Shown in pieces: positions 17,655 through 25,884 of a stretch of 64,000 bases of DNA; the stretch's first letter is position 1, and every line of letters starts with the position of its first letter. A program made the translations under genes and the position numbers. This DNA comes from Ruegeria sp. THAF57 (GTDB lineage Bacteria > Pseudomonadota > Alphaproteobacteria > Rhodobacterales > Rhodobacteraceae), in contig NZ_CAIWNQ010000001.1 in assembly GCF_903914075.1 (NCBI RefSeq), positions 310,001 through 374,000 of the forward strand, given 5' to 3'. The notes beneath the pieces are model-generated. The model made no database searches and was not told the DNA's origin. It was given only the letters and a program-made list of their open reading frames with translations.

Positions 17655-19151
17655 CTAGGCAGTTGGATCAGCCAAATGCTCGGCCAGACGTAGTGAAAGC
17701 TGAACAATCGTGAAGGTCGGGTTTGCATGCCCACTGGTTGGGAAAACCCCTGACCCCGCAACATAAAGGTTGGGCGCACCATGCACCTTGCAATTGGCGT
17801 CGACCACGCCGGTTTCAGATGTCAAAGACATACGCGCGCCGCCCATATGGTGACTGGAATAGTCAAGCGGCAACTGCTCCAGCGGCTCACGGTTCCAAAG
17901 AGACGGATCGACGCGCATTCGACCAAGTCCGCTGCGGATCAGGAACTTGGCAGCTTCGGCTGTAGAACCGCGCAGGGTTTCGATATCTTTCTCGGTCAAC
18001 CGCAGGTCCAGCCCGACGATGCCCAAGCCAAACCTGTCCCGATTTTCGGTCAGCACAATTCGGCTGGCGGGGTTGGGTTGCTGTTCCCCCATCACAAAGG
18101 ACGTCCCGGTAAAGAAGTAGTCCTCTTCGAATTGCAGGCCCTTGATAAACTCGGCGTCGCCGATTGCTTTTTCTCTGATCGGCAGAGGGTTGAGGCGTTG
18201 CAGCCGCACAGCAGAATTCAGCCAACCGTTCTTGAGCATGTGATCGTGGCTGGGGCTCAGCAAAAGTTCAGGCCGGGACCGGCGCAACAGGCGTTCAAGC
18301 TCCCACGTGGGTGAGTGCGAATAGAGCCGCTTGGTAATAAAGTAGGTGTCGTTGTCGATAATCGGGTGTTCCATGAAACACCGCCCGACCATATCGTTCT
18401 GGTTGCCAAAACGATTTTCGTGGCCCGCATTCAGGTGCAGCAACATGCGGCTGGTTTCGATGCCGCCCAATGCCAACACAAACCGGTTGGCCTTGGCCAC
18501 GCCTTGCCCATCTTCATAATTGCGAACCTGCGCCTGGGTGATACGGCCTGTATCACCGTCGACCGCAAACCCCACGACATTGGCGTTCAGGATCAGATCA
18601 ATATTCGGAGTTTTCTTCAGTCTGTCTTTGAAAGAGACACCAAAACGAACGGGGTCTTCGTTTCGAACATCATGAAACTGACGATCGGAACTGAAACGCT
18701 GTTCAACGACCTCCAGATTTCCAAGGTCATCAACAGGTTTTCGAATATCCGCGCTGAAGCGACCGGTTTGCAGAAGGCTGGCAGCCTCTTCCAGATAGGG
18801 CTCCAGATCTTCAAAGCGGATTGGCCAGCCACTTAGCGGAACATCATCGCGCGGCAGGAAATCAGAACGGTCCAGCAGCAGGCACACCCCGCCCCAATGC
18901 CCCGTGCTTCCACCCAGGGCTCGAAGACGCGGGGCTGACAGGGGATAGTATTCCAACCCCAGATTTTCCCCTTCGTACAGGTCCTGAGATTCCCAGGTCA
19001 CGTCCCAATCGCCAGCTTCAAGCAAAAGAACACGTTGGCCGGATTCTGCCAGCTTGAAGGCAAGCGTCATTCCAGCAGGCCCGGCACCCACGATGCAGCA
19101 ATCGTAACGGTCATCCATTGCGGGAATGTCGCCTCGTGCGTCGAGGATCAT
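17655..19151 (-). CDS. GMC-family FAD-dependent oxidoreductase
   Basis: A 498-residue flavoenzyme. The FAD dinucleotide motif is CCIVGAGPAGMTLAFKLAE near residue 20; LRALGGSTGHWGGVCL is the GMC first-signature region; and the C-terminal HHMGGARMS ... LYVAGSGVFPTSGHANPT block carries the catalytic His and the flavin-facing Asn/His area. GMC enzymes oxidise alcohols and sugars. The start at 19151 has an excellent ribosome site (GGAGAGGTGTC) lying inside the preceding small gene, whose TGA overlaps this ATG. It lacks its own signal peptide, so if it works in the periplasm it may be carried by that partner. Confidence 0.88.
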   Translation of the reverse strand: MILDARGDIPAMDDRYDCCIVGAGPAGMTLAFKLAESGQRVLLLEAGDWDVTWESQDLYEGENLGLEYYPLSAPRLRALGGSTGHWGGVCLLLDRSDFLPRDDVPLSGWPIRFEDLEPYLEEAASLLQTGRFSADIRKPVDDLGNLEVVEQRFSSDRQFHDVRNEDPVRFGVSFKDRLKKTPNIDLILNANVVGFAVDGDTGRITQAQVRNYEDGQGVAKANRFVLALGGIETSRMLLHLNAGHENRFGNQNDMVGRCFMEHPIIDNDTYFITKRLYSHSPTWELERLLRRSRPELLLSPSHDHMLKNGWLNSAVRLQRLNPLPIREKAIGDAEFIKGLQFEEDYFFTGTSFVMGEQQPNPASRIVLTENRDRFGLGIVGLDLRLTEKDIETLRGSTAEAAKFLIRSGLGRMRVDPSLWNREPLEQLPLDYSSHHMGGARMSLTSETGVVDANCKVHGAPNLYVAGSGVFPTSGHANPTFTIVQLSLRLAEHLADPTA

Positions 19152-19348
19152 GACACCTCTCCACCCTCGAGATCGCTTTCGTCCAACAACCAGCCATCGA
19201 CAAGGACAGGCTTGGGGTCTGCAACTGGTGGAAGGGGGTTGTCCTTAATCCGCAGAAAACCAACCCGTGTGATCGGCGGTATCAAAACAATGGCGGCCAG
19301 CACACCAAATACGTGCCGCCGCTTAACAGTTCGTTTCTGTGAAGCCAT
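19148..19348 (-). CDS. Small membrane-anchored or Tat-signal-like protein coupled to the GMC oxidoreductase
   Basis: A 66-residue protein from the ATG at 19348 (an upstream in-frame ATG at 19378 would add ten residues). It begins with a basic stretch KRTVKRRHVF, then the single hydrophobic segment GVLAAIVLIPP, then a Pro/Asp-rich tail ending DGWLLDESDLEGGEVS. The twin basic residues before a hydrophobic core resemble a Tat signal or anchor. Its TGA overlaps the start of the oxidoreductase and it supplies the ribosome site for it, so the two are made together. A hitch-hiker export role, as for subunit 3 of gluconate dehydrogenases, is possible, but it is far shorter than those proteins and I do not recognise the family. 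Confidence 0.6.
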   Translation of the reverse strand: MASQKRTVKRRHVFGVLAAIVLIPPITRVGFLRIKDNPLPPVADPKPVLVDGWLLDESDLEGGEVS

Positions 19349-19701
19349 CGGTAACCACAATACTCTTACAAACAACAAATGCGCGAATGGCCAAAACCAG
19401 CCATAGCAACAGTAAGCCCAGTAATTATACTTTCTTTAAGTGGGTTTTGGCAAAACCTAAAAATTCGCCTCGATTTAGCGCGACCTTTGCAAAAATCAGG
19501 CGGGAAACGGCACGCGTAAAACTAAAGCGAAGTTGCAGTTAAGGCAGCGACTTAAACTCAGGCCGACCAATGTGCAGGCGAGTGAGCGACCCTTTGGATG
19601 GGCGCTCGCGGGATCAAAAGATTGTTTTCACCTAGGGTGGTGAAATTATCCGCCTTCTCCCGGATCAAAGTGACCTATATTATGAGTAGCAAAAGCAAGT
19701 A
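19349..19701. other. Intergenic region upstream of DUF3299 and the GMC pair
   Basis: About 350 bp, AT-rich near 19410-19450, without a convincing gene. It contains a hairpin TTTCACC-N6-GGTGAAA at 19626-19645, about 55 bp before the DUF3299 start, which could be an operator or leader structure. The divergent promoters for the GMC pair and the DUF3299 gene must lie here; I could not place their hexamers with confidence. Confidence 0.4.
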
Positions 19702-20487
19702 ATGCGGGAAAAGTCGTTGTTATTGAAGAAATGGGCTCAAGGTTTGGCTGTCGCGATTGTCGCGCTATCACTTCATGCGAGCGGTGCGTCGGCTGGTGTT
19801 TCGGTTGACTGGGCGGACCTTCCCGACCCGGTCGCCCAAGTCTTTGAAGACCCCTACAGCGACCTCAGCCCCGAGGAATTCGATGATGTGCTGTTTGTCG
19901 TCCGACTGCGCGGCAGGCTACAACAGGATAGCGGAACCAGAGAAGAACGTCAGAACTGGCAAGAGATGCTGGACGAAACCGAAGCTGCCTTGGCCGCAGG
20001 CGGCATCGACATCGACTGGTTGCTTGACCAGCGTCACGTCGTCATGGAGCGTCGGGAAAAAGCGGCGAATGCGGGAAATCCGGTATTTGATGGCAAAAAC
20101 ATAACCGTTGCGGGATTTGCTATCCCGGCACCGCCCGACGCAGAAGGTCGCCAGATTGCGTATCTGGTCCCCCAACGGGGAATGTGCAGCCACATGCCCC
20201 CTCCTCCTCCGAACCAGATGATCCGGGTCAGGCTGAACAGTGATTGGACACCTGCCTATTTTCACGAACCTGTCCGTTTGACGGGTCAATTGAACATTGA
20301 TCCGACCGACCACCAGATGGTTGTCGTGGACGGTCTTATGCCAATGCGAGCGACGTTCATGCTGGATGCTGATCGGGTTGAAACACTGGAAAGCCGCGAG
20401 GATCGTTTAGAGTGGAGCGACAGCGCAGCCGACAAACTCCGCGCGGCTGGCCGTCGCAAGACCGGTGGGCAGACGACGCCTGACTAG
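19702..20487 (+). CDS. DUF3299 periplasmic protein
   Basis: A 261-residue protein with an N-terminal signal peptide (hydrophobic core AVAIVALSLHASGASA) and a C-terminal domain with the DUF3299 motif GMCSHMPPPPPNQMI near residue 172. The middle portion (about 60-130) is acidic and helical. Members are exported and often found beside lipoprotein- or metal-export ABC genes; their biochemical role is unknown. Here it stands alone, convergent with the carnitine-dehydrogenase-like gene. The single Cys before His and a poly-Pro turn suggests a ligand or metal site, but this is speculation. Confidence 0.8.
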   Translation: MREKSLLLKKWAQGLAVAIVALSLHASGASAGVSVDWADLPDPVAQVFEDPYSDLSPEEFDDVLFVVRLRGRLQQDSGTREERQNWQEMLDETEAALAAGGIDIDWLLDQRHVVMERREKAANAGNPVFDGKNITVAGFAIPAPPDAEGRQIAYLVPQRGMCSHMPPPPPNQMIRVRLNSDWTPAYFHEPVRLTGQLNIDPTDHQMVVVDGLMPMRATFMLDADRVETLESREDRLEWSDSAADKLRAAGRRKTGGQTTPD

Positions 20488-20509
20488 GTCCGGGGGTAAG
20501 GTTTGTGCT

Positions 20510-21439
20510 TTATCGCAACCCAGATACAGACTTTTGCACTGAAACGATAAGCGCATCGCGTTTTCTGGACAGTTCAGCAGGCGTCTGTCCCTGTGACGCC
20601 GCCTGAACACCCTCGGTCATGTGCCGTTTCACATCATCTGTCAAATGGACCTGACCTAGATCATCCCACCATCCGTTGAACGTGTCCGAGAAGTGGTCGC
20701 AGAACGCTTCCAGACCGCCCTCTCCTGCCCCGAGGTTGAACAACATGGTCGGTCCCATTGCCGCCCATCTCAGGCCCGGTCCAGCCCAGACCGCCTTATC
20801 GACGTCCTCGACCGATGCAACGCCAGAGACAACAAGGTGAATGGCCTCGCGCCAGAGTGCAGCCTGCAGGCGGTTGGCCACATGCCCCGGAACCTCTTTG
20901 TTCACTCGGATCGTCGTTTTGCCGAGGCTTTCGTAAAAACCCTGTGCAGCTTGGACAACGCCGGAAGCCGTCTTGTCGTTTCCCTGCACTTCAACCAGCG
21001 GAATCAAATGCGGCGGGTTGAACGGGTGCCCCAAGACAAAGCGTGAGGGGTCCGCCCATCCGGTTTGCATCTGTCCCAGCGTCAAGCCGGAAGCAGAGCT
21101 TGCGACAATTACATCCTGCTCTAACGCAGGTTCGATCAAGGCGAAGGTTGCGTGCTTGATGTCCAACCGCTCAGGTACATTTTCCTGCACAAAACCAGCA
21201 CCTTCCACAGCCTGCGGCGCATGGTGACAAAAGGTGATCGCGTCCGGGTTTCCGTTCCGAACAAGGCCCAGTTCTTCCATCGAAGGCCAGGCGTCCGCGA
21301 TATAGCTGCGCACCTTTCCTTCAGCTCGCGGATCAGGGTCGAACATCGCAACGGTCCGTCCCGAAGCCAGGAACAATGCGGCCCAACTTGCGCCAATAAC
21401 ACCGCCACCAAGGCAGGCCGTATGTTGAATATCCATCAA
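20510..21439 (-). CDS. 3-hydroxyacyl-CoA / L-carnitine dehydrogenase-family protein
   Basis: A 309-residue NAD-dependent dehydrogenase. The N-terminal Rossmann motif GGGVIGASWAALFLASG is at about residues 11-27 and the catalytic region VLGHPFNPPHLIPLVEV at about 138-154. The C-terminal helical domain contains the GPGLRWAAMGPTMLFNLGAG segment typical of L-carnitine dehydrogenases and their relatives (lambda-crystallin/gulonate dehydrogenase group), not of fatty-acid beta-oxidation enzymes. L-carnitine dehydrogenase converts carnitine to 3-dehydrocarnitine. It is the last gene of the cluster and its start overlaps the stop of the SDR before it. Carnitine is the best guess for substrate; another beta-hydroxy acid is possible. 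Confidence 0.75.
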   Translation of the reverse strand: MMDIQHTACLGGGVIGASWAALFLASGRTVAMFDPDPRAEGKVRSYIADAWPSMEELGLVRNGNPDAITFCHHAPQAVEGAGFVQENVPERLDIKHATFALIEPALEQDVIVASSASGLTLGQMQTGWADPSRFVLGHPFNPPHLIPLVEVQGNDKTASGVVQAAQGFYESLGKTTIRVNKEVPGHVANRLQAALWREAIHLVVSGVASVEDVDKAVWAGPGLRWAAMGPTMLFNLGAGEGGLEAFCDHFSDTFNGWWDDLGQVHLTDDVKRHMTEGVQAASQGQTPAELSRKRDALIVSVQKSVSGLR

Positions 21440-22179
21440 AACAATCCCGGATTTAGGGGCGAAGCCGCAGTCATGCCACCGTCAACAGTGAACAACTGAC
21501 CAGTCGCGAAACCTGCCTCGTCCGAAGCCAGCCAGACCGCCATGTTTGCAATATCCTGTGGCTTGCCGAACCTTCGAACAGCGTGCCGCGCCAGCGCGTC
21601 GCGACGCGCAGCGTCGGGGTCATTCGCCAGATCAAACCCGGCGTCCAACATCCCTGTTTCAATCCAGCCGGGGCAAATCGCATTGCAGCGCAACCTCGGC
21701 CCGTGATCGACCGCGATTGATCTGGTGAGCCCGTGCACAAAAGCCTTGGATGCGTTGTACAAAGCCATCGAGGGATCCGCGGCCATCCCGGAGATAGAAC
21801 CGATATTGATGATCGAGCCGCCCTCTGCCATTTGGGGGATAAATGCGCGGCAGAGGTTGAATACGCCTTTGCAATTCGTTCCAATCACTGCGTTCCAATC
21901 TGCGTCCGAGCTTTCGACCACGTTCTTTTCGACCTGCACGCCTGCGTTGTTCACAAGGATGCTTAGGTCTTTGACCGATGTTGCCAGATCGTCCACGGCA
22001 GAAGCGTCGGTGACATCAAGCGATATCCAGACGATGTCGTCCTTCAACCCGTCCGGCCTTGGCCCACGGCCGCATGTCGTCACTGACGCGCCTTCGTTTG
22101 CGAAGGCTTCAACAATTCCACGGCCAATTCCCTGTCCCCCACCAGTCACAAGTGCTGTTTTTCCTGCTAACCGCATCAC
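21436..22179 (-). CDS. Short-chain dehydrogenase/reductase (SDR), first copy
   Basis: A 247-residue classical SDR with nucleotide motif TGGGQGIGRG near residues 12-21, NNAG in LVNNAGVQ, catalytic Ser in GSISGM and catalytic YNASK. The acidic or neutral residue pattern after the second strand (TTCGRGPRP) does not clearly fix NAD or NADP preference. Its ATG overlaps a TGA that closes a short open frame in the preceding gap. It is probably an alcohol or hydroxy-acid dehydrogenase in the same pathway as its neighbours; the sequence does not say which step. Confidence 0.85.
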   Translation of the reverse strand: MMRLAGKTALVTGGGQGIGRGIVEAFANEGASVTTCGRGPRPDGLKDDIVWISLDVTDASAVDDLATSVKDLSILVNNAGVQVEKNVVESSDADWNAVIGTNCKGVFNLCRAFIPQMAEGGSIINIGSISGMAADPSMALYNASKAFVHGLTRSIAVDHGPRLRCNAICPGWIETGMLDAGFDLANDPDAARRDALARHAVRRFGKPQDIANMAVWLASDEAGFATGQLFTVDGGMTAASPLNPGLF

Positions 22180-22189
22180 TGCACGTCCC

Positions 22190-22294
22190 TCATGCGCTGC
22201 ACCAATGTGCGGGCTTCTGACATTTCGCCGAACATACTGCGGCCCGAACCCGCTGAACCGTCGCTTTGGCGATATCGGGGATTTGTTTGCTCAT
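22190..22294 (-). pseudogene. Possible gene remnant between the two SDR genes
   Basis: A 34-codon open frame (MSKQIPDIAKATVQR...) starts with an ATGA overlap on the upstream SDR stop but runs into TGA at 22190. In a second frame the same stretch ends MSEARTLVQRMRDVQ and its TGA overlaps the next SDR start as TGATG. The two coupling signals lie in different frames, as if a gene once filled this place and was reduced by deletion or frameshift to its first and last codons. It could also be chance. Confidence 0.3.
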
Positions 22295-23082
22295 AGTTTC
22301 ATCTGCTGAACCTGCGCGCTCAGCCCTCCGTCCAGAACCCAAAGTTGTCCACTGGCATAGCGCGCCTCGTCCGAGGCCAGCCAGTTGACCAGATTGGCGA
22401 TATCTTCTGGCGTTCCGTAAGTGCGCATGGGGTGCACGTCCCGAACGGCCTGTTGCAACTGGTCGATGGACTGACCGCCCCCGCCAGAGCCTTCGCCTGC
22501 AAAGAAACTTTGCAGCATCGGGGTATCAACATATCCCGGGCATATGGCGTTGACGCGAATTCCTTCGGGTCCGTGATCGCAGGCCATTGCCTTTGTCAGC
22601 GCATGTACCGCTCCCTTGGTTGCGCAATATGCGGCAAGACCGGGATCGGCAATAAATCCGTCATAACTGCCGAAATTGATGATCGAAGCGGTTGTCCCTT
22701 GTGCCGCCTTTCGCAACAGCGGCAGCGCGTGTTTGGCGGTCAGGAAAGTCCCTGTCACATTCACCGCGAACGAAAGGTTCCACTCCTCCAGCGTCGTTTG
22801 CTCGATGGTCTTTTCGATCTCGATTCCAGCCGCGTTTACAAGCACATCAAGCTGCCCCGCTTCGCGCCCGACTTGCGCCATTGCTGCAACCGCGTCGGCC
22901 TCTTGCGTGACGTCCAGTTTAACGAAGATGCTGCCATCGTGATCGTGGGTGGCAAGCGACCCCTCTGGCGTCAAATCTGCGGCATAGACCCGCGCTCCTT
23001 CCCGCAGGAACCGGGCCACGATCGCCCGCCCGATTCCACCGCGCCCGCCTGTGACCAGAGCGGTTTTACCCTTCAGCATCAT
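22291..23082 (-). CDS. Short-chain dehydrogenase/reductase (SDR), second copy
   Basis: A 263-residue classical SDR. It has TGGRGGIGRA near residues 11-20, Asp following strand 2 (YAADLTPEG), suggesting NAD preference, NAAG in VLVNAAGIE, catalytic Ser in NFGSYDG and YCATK. It differs enough from the neighbouring SDR that a recent duplication is unlikely. It overlaps the sulfatase gene by four bases. A role in oxidising an intermediate of the same pathway is inferred from the operon only. Confidence 0.85.
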   Translation of the reverse strand: MMLKGKTALVTGGRGGIGRAIVARFLREGARVYAADLTPEGSLATHDHDGSIFVKLDVTQEADAVAAMAQVGREAGQLDVLVNAAGIEIEKTIEQTTLEEWNLSFAVNVTGTFLTAKHALPLLRKAAQGTTASIINFGSYDGFIADPGLAAYCATKGAVHALTKAMACDHGPEGIRVNAICPGYVDTPMLQSFFAGEGSGGGGQSIDQLQQAVRDVHPMRTYGTPEDIANLVNWLASDEARYASGQLWVLDGGLSAQVQQMKL

Positions 23083-24614
23083 TCAGAGTTCTCCTTCAAC
23101 GGCGGATACCGGTACCGTTTGGCGGCCACCGTCCAATCCATGTGATTGCGCACATATTCCTGCGAGGCATCGCGCGGTGGATTGAAATCCCACGCTTCGC
23201 CTGCGCCTGCCTCCATCGCCGCATGAAGCGCACGCCGTGATTTTTGCGTGGCGATCACATCGGCGCGCAGGCTCTCGCTGTCCCAACGCTCTGCGACCTC
23301 TGCAGCGAATTGCTTGGCGTCAGACGCATAAGCAGGATCAGCGGCCAAGTTGGTCTTTTCGTGCGGATCCAACGCCAGATCATAAAGCTGCGGCGGATCG
23401 GGATCACAATGAATGTATTTCAGCGCCCCTCTGCGGATCATGAAAACAGGGTATGGTGTCATCTCTGCGCAATACTCGCCAATGGCTTCGTCCACTGGGT
23501 CGTACTCTCCGCGCGCAAGGGGCAATAGCGAACGGCCGTCTACTGGCTCTCCAAACATGTCGGCCGTACCACCGGCGATATCGACAAAGGTTGGCAACAG
23601 ATCGACCAGTGAACATGCGTTGCCTGCCACGCCCTTAGCCACACCCGGCCCTGCCATGATCAACGGCACGCGGGCCGAGTGTTCAAAGAAATTCATCTTA
23701 TACCACAGACCACGTTCCCCCAGCATGTCGCCGTGATCTGCTGTGACGACAACCAGCGTATTGTTCAGTTCACCAATATCCTTCAGCGCACGCACCATCG
23801 CCCCGACCTTGCTGTCGAAATAGCTGACATTCGCAAGATACGCGCGGCGCGCCCGTCTAATTTCCTCTTGGGTCAGAGGAACATAGCTTGCCTCGATCCC
23901 ATCCATTACGCGGCGAGAGAACGGGTCTTGTTCGTCCCGTGCGAGCGTAAACTCCGGCATTGGCACATCTGCATCGGAATACAGATTCCACCACTCTGGC
24001 TTTGCGACATAGGGGTCATGCGGATGTATGAAACTGGCCACCAGACAAAAGGGCGCGTCATCCCCCCCTGCGCGCTCTCGCCCGCGGTCGATCAGCCAGC
24101 GGCGGGCTGCGAACTCAACCTCGTCGTCGTAGTCTGTCTGGAAGGTTGCGATTGCCTCGCCGCTTTCCTTGACGGTCTGCATGTTGTGATACCATTTGTC
24201 GATCCGCTCGTCCGGTGCTTCCCAGTCCGGCGTCCACGCAAAATCGGCGGGGTAGATGTCGGTCGTAACCCGATCTTGGAACCCGTGCTTCTGGTCCGGC
24301 CCCACAAAATGCATCTTGCCGGACAGGCACGTCCTGTATCCCAGAGACATAAGGTAATGCGCAAAGGTCGGGACCGAGGCGCGAAACTCGCTGGCGTTGT
24401 CATAAGCCGCGATCCGGCTGATCAGTTGCCCGGACATGAAAGCAAAGCGCGACGGAGCACACAGCGGCGAGTTGCAATAGGCCGCATCAAACCGCATCCC
24501 GCGCTGCGCCAGCGCATCAATATGCGGAGTTTTCACCGTTGCATGGCCGTAGGCGCCGCAAAAATGGGGCGCCAACTGATCGGCCATGATCACAACGATG
24601 TTGGGCCTGTTCAC
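23079..24614 (-). CDS. betC: Choline-sulfatase-like type I sulfatase
   Basis: A 511-residue sulfatase. The metal site opens with NIVVIMADQLAPHF, and the formylglycine signature CAPSR puts the nucleophile at Cys52. Two further metal-site blocks are PHDPYVAKPEWW and TADHGDMLGERGLWYKMNFF. The C-terminal part, with YVRNHMDWTVAAKRYRYPPL, resembles the choline-sulfatase C-terminal domain, and the length fits BetC. There is no signal peptide, as for cytoplasmic BetC, which releases choline and sulfate from choline-O-sulfate. The betA/betB/betI genes usually linked to betC are absent and a Rieske oxygenase gene overlaps instead, so the true substrate could be another sulfated quaternary amine. Confidence 0.78.
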   Translation of the reverse strand: MNRPNIVVIMADQLAPHFCGAYGHATVKTPHIDALAQRGMRFDAAYCNSPLCAPSRFAFMSGQLISRIAAYDNASEFRASVPTFAHYLMSLGYRTCLSGKMHFVGPDQKHGFQDRVTTDIYPADFAWTPDWEAPDERIDKWYHNMQTVKESGEAIATFQTDYDDEVEFAARRWLIDRGRERAGGDDAPFCLVASFIHPHDPYVAKPEWWNLYSDADVPMPEFTLARDEQDPFSRRVMDGIEASYVPLTQEEIRRARRAYLANVSYFDSKVGAMVRALKDIGELNNTLVVVTADHGDMLGERGLWYKMNFFEHSARVPLIMAGPGVAKGVAGNACSLVDLLPTFVDIAGGTADMFGEPVDGRSLLPLARGEYDPVDEAIGEYCAEMTPYPVFMIRRGALKYIHCDPDPPQLYDLALDPHEKTNLAADPAYASDAKQFAAEVAERWDSESLRADVIATQKSRRALHAAMEAGAGEAWDFNPPRDASQEYVRNHMDWTVAAKRYRYPPLKENSE

Positions 24615-25750
24615 GGCGCGGCCTTCGCATAGGCATCAAGCACCAAGCCGTGAAAGTGGTGAACGGCATGTTCCGACTTGCCCGAACCGCTGGGGTCGTG
24701 AACGATACGGCCCTGTGTAAAGGCCGGAGTGCTCATCCCGCGTTGGACGCTTTCGACGATGTCGATGTCTTCGCGTTGTAGAACTTCATCCAGATAGCGG
24801 ATCGCCTCTAGCTCGACCTCGTCAGGCTCGGGAGTTTCCAAATAGAAATCATAAGTTTCCAGCGTCCGGTCCGGGCCCACCGGGATGATGTTCAGCACGA
24901 TCATGGACGACCGCCCCGGATACCGCATCAGACAGGTCGTAGGCCACAGCCACCAAACCGCATGCGTTCGCACGGTTGCGTTGGACACGTCATATGCGGT
25001 GTTACTGTTTTTACCGGCTTCGGCCATGTGGCTTGAGTAAATGCCATAGGTCGTCACCTTGTAGGTGTCCATATCGACCAGATCACAGAAATCCTTATGA
25101 GCGGTTGGGCAGTGGTAACATTCCAGAAAATTGTCGACGACATTCTTCCAGTTCGACTTGATGTCATAGGTCAGCCGGTGCCCAAAGGTTAGGTCTTCGA
25201 TATCCGGTGCCCAGTGGCGTATCTCGGTCTGCAAGTCGCCCGAAACTTCGGTCAGCGAACGCGCGTCATTGTCGAGGTTCACAAACACAAAGCCTGCGAA
25301 TTCCTCGACCTGAACCTGATCCAGACAGATGTCCGACGTACTGAAGCCTGTCAGGTTCTCGGTTTCGGGCGCACGGACAAGCTGTCCGTCCAGCTTGTAA
25401 ACCCACGCATGGTACGGGCACATGATCCGAGTGGTCTCGCCCTCGCCAGACAACAGGTGATGCGCGCGATGCTTGCACACGTTATAGAATGCGCGAAGCG
25501 TACCCTCTCGGTCACGGACAACGGCAATCGGGCGGTTCCCAATCTCAACTGTCACAAAAGACCCCGGCGCCCGCAGCTTTTCGACATGGCACACCCATTG
25601 CCAATTTTTGGCGAGGATTTCGTTCAGATCCACCTGGTGCCAGGCCGGATCGACATAGGCTTCGGCCTTCAAGGAACTGGTGTTCAAAGGATCAGGGCTG
25701 AAGCCATCTGAAATTCGCGCAAACTGGGTTTTCGAGGGAAGCTCGCTCAT
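24611..25750 (-). CDS. Rieske non-heme iron oxygenase, CntA/GbcA-like (quaternary amine monooxygenase type)
   Basis: A 379-residue oxygenase alpha subunit. The Rieske ligands are C92, H94, C111 and H114 (NVCKHRAHH ... CPYHAW). The mononuclear iron region DNFLECYHCPTAHKDF supplies H213 and H218, with E210 at the place of the bridging Glu described for carnitine monooxygenase CntA. The C-terminal SVQRGM ... GSGKSEHAVHHFH block is also shared with that group. Such enzymes cleave carnitine, glycine betaine or proline betaine. No reductase gene is adjacent, so electrons must come from a partner elsewhere. It is the first gene of the five- or six-gene operon, downstream of the regulator gene. Confidence 0.82.
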   Translation of the reverse strand: MSELPSKTQFARISDGFSPDPLNTSSLKAEAYVDPAWHQVDLNEILAKNWQWVCHVEKLRAPGSFVTVEIGNRPIAVVRDREGTLRAFYNVCKHRAHHLLSGEGETTRIMCPYHAWVYKLDGQLVRAPETENLTGFSTSDICLDQVQVEEFAGFVFVNLDNDARSLTEVSGDLQTEIRHWAPDIEDLTFGHRLTYDIKSNWKNVVDNFLECYHCPTAHKDFCDLVDMDTYKVTTYGIYSSHMAEAGKNSNTAYDVSNATVRTHAVWWLWPTTCLMRYPGRSSMIVLNIIPVGPDRTLETYDFYLETPEPDEVELEAIRYLDEVLQREDIDIVESVQRGMSTPAFTQGRIVHDPSGSGKSEHAVHHFHGLVLDAYAKAAP

Positions 25751-25884
25751 CGGTCACTCCACTTATCTGGGCCGCTGTTGAACATGGTGTCGGATAGTCG
25801 CCAATATATTCGGCCGAATATCCGCGACTTTCTAAACTTTTCTCGCCGCGAAAGTGATAATTTCCGACATCAACCGATTTGCAA
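25751..25884. promoter_or_regulatory. Gap between regulator gene and Rieske operon
   Basis: A 134-bp gap with both flanking genes on the minus strand. It should carry the operon promoter and the site bound by the GlxA-type regulator. Short matching elements ATATTCGGCC and GGCCGAATAT form an inverted pair at about 25806-25820, overlapping as CGGCCG; this is the only symmetric element I noticed. Confidence 0.35.
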
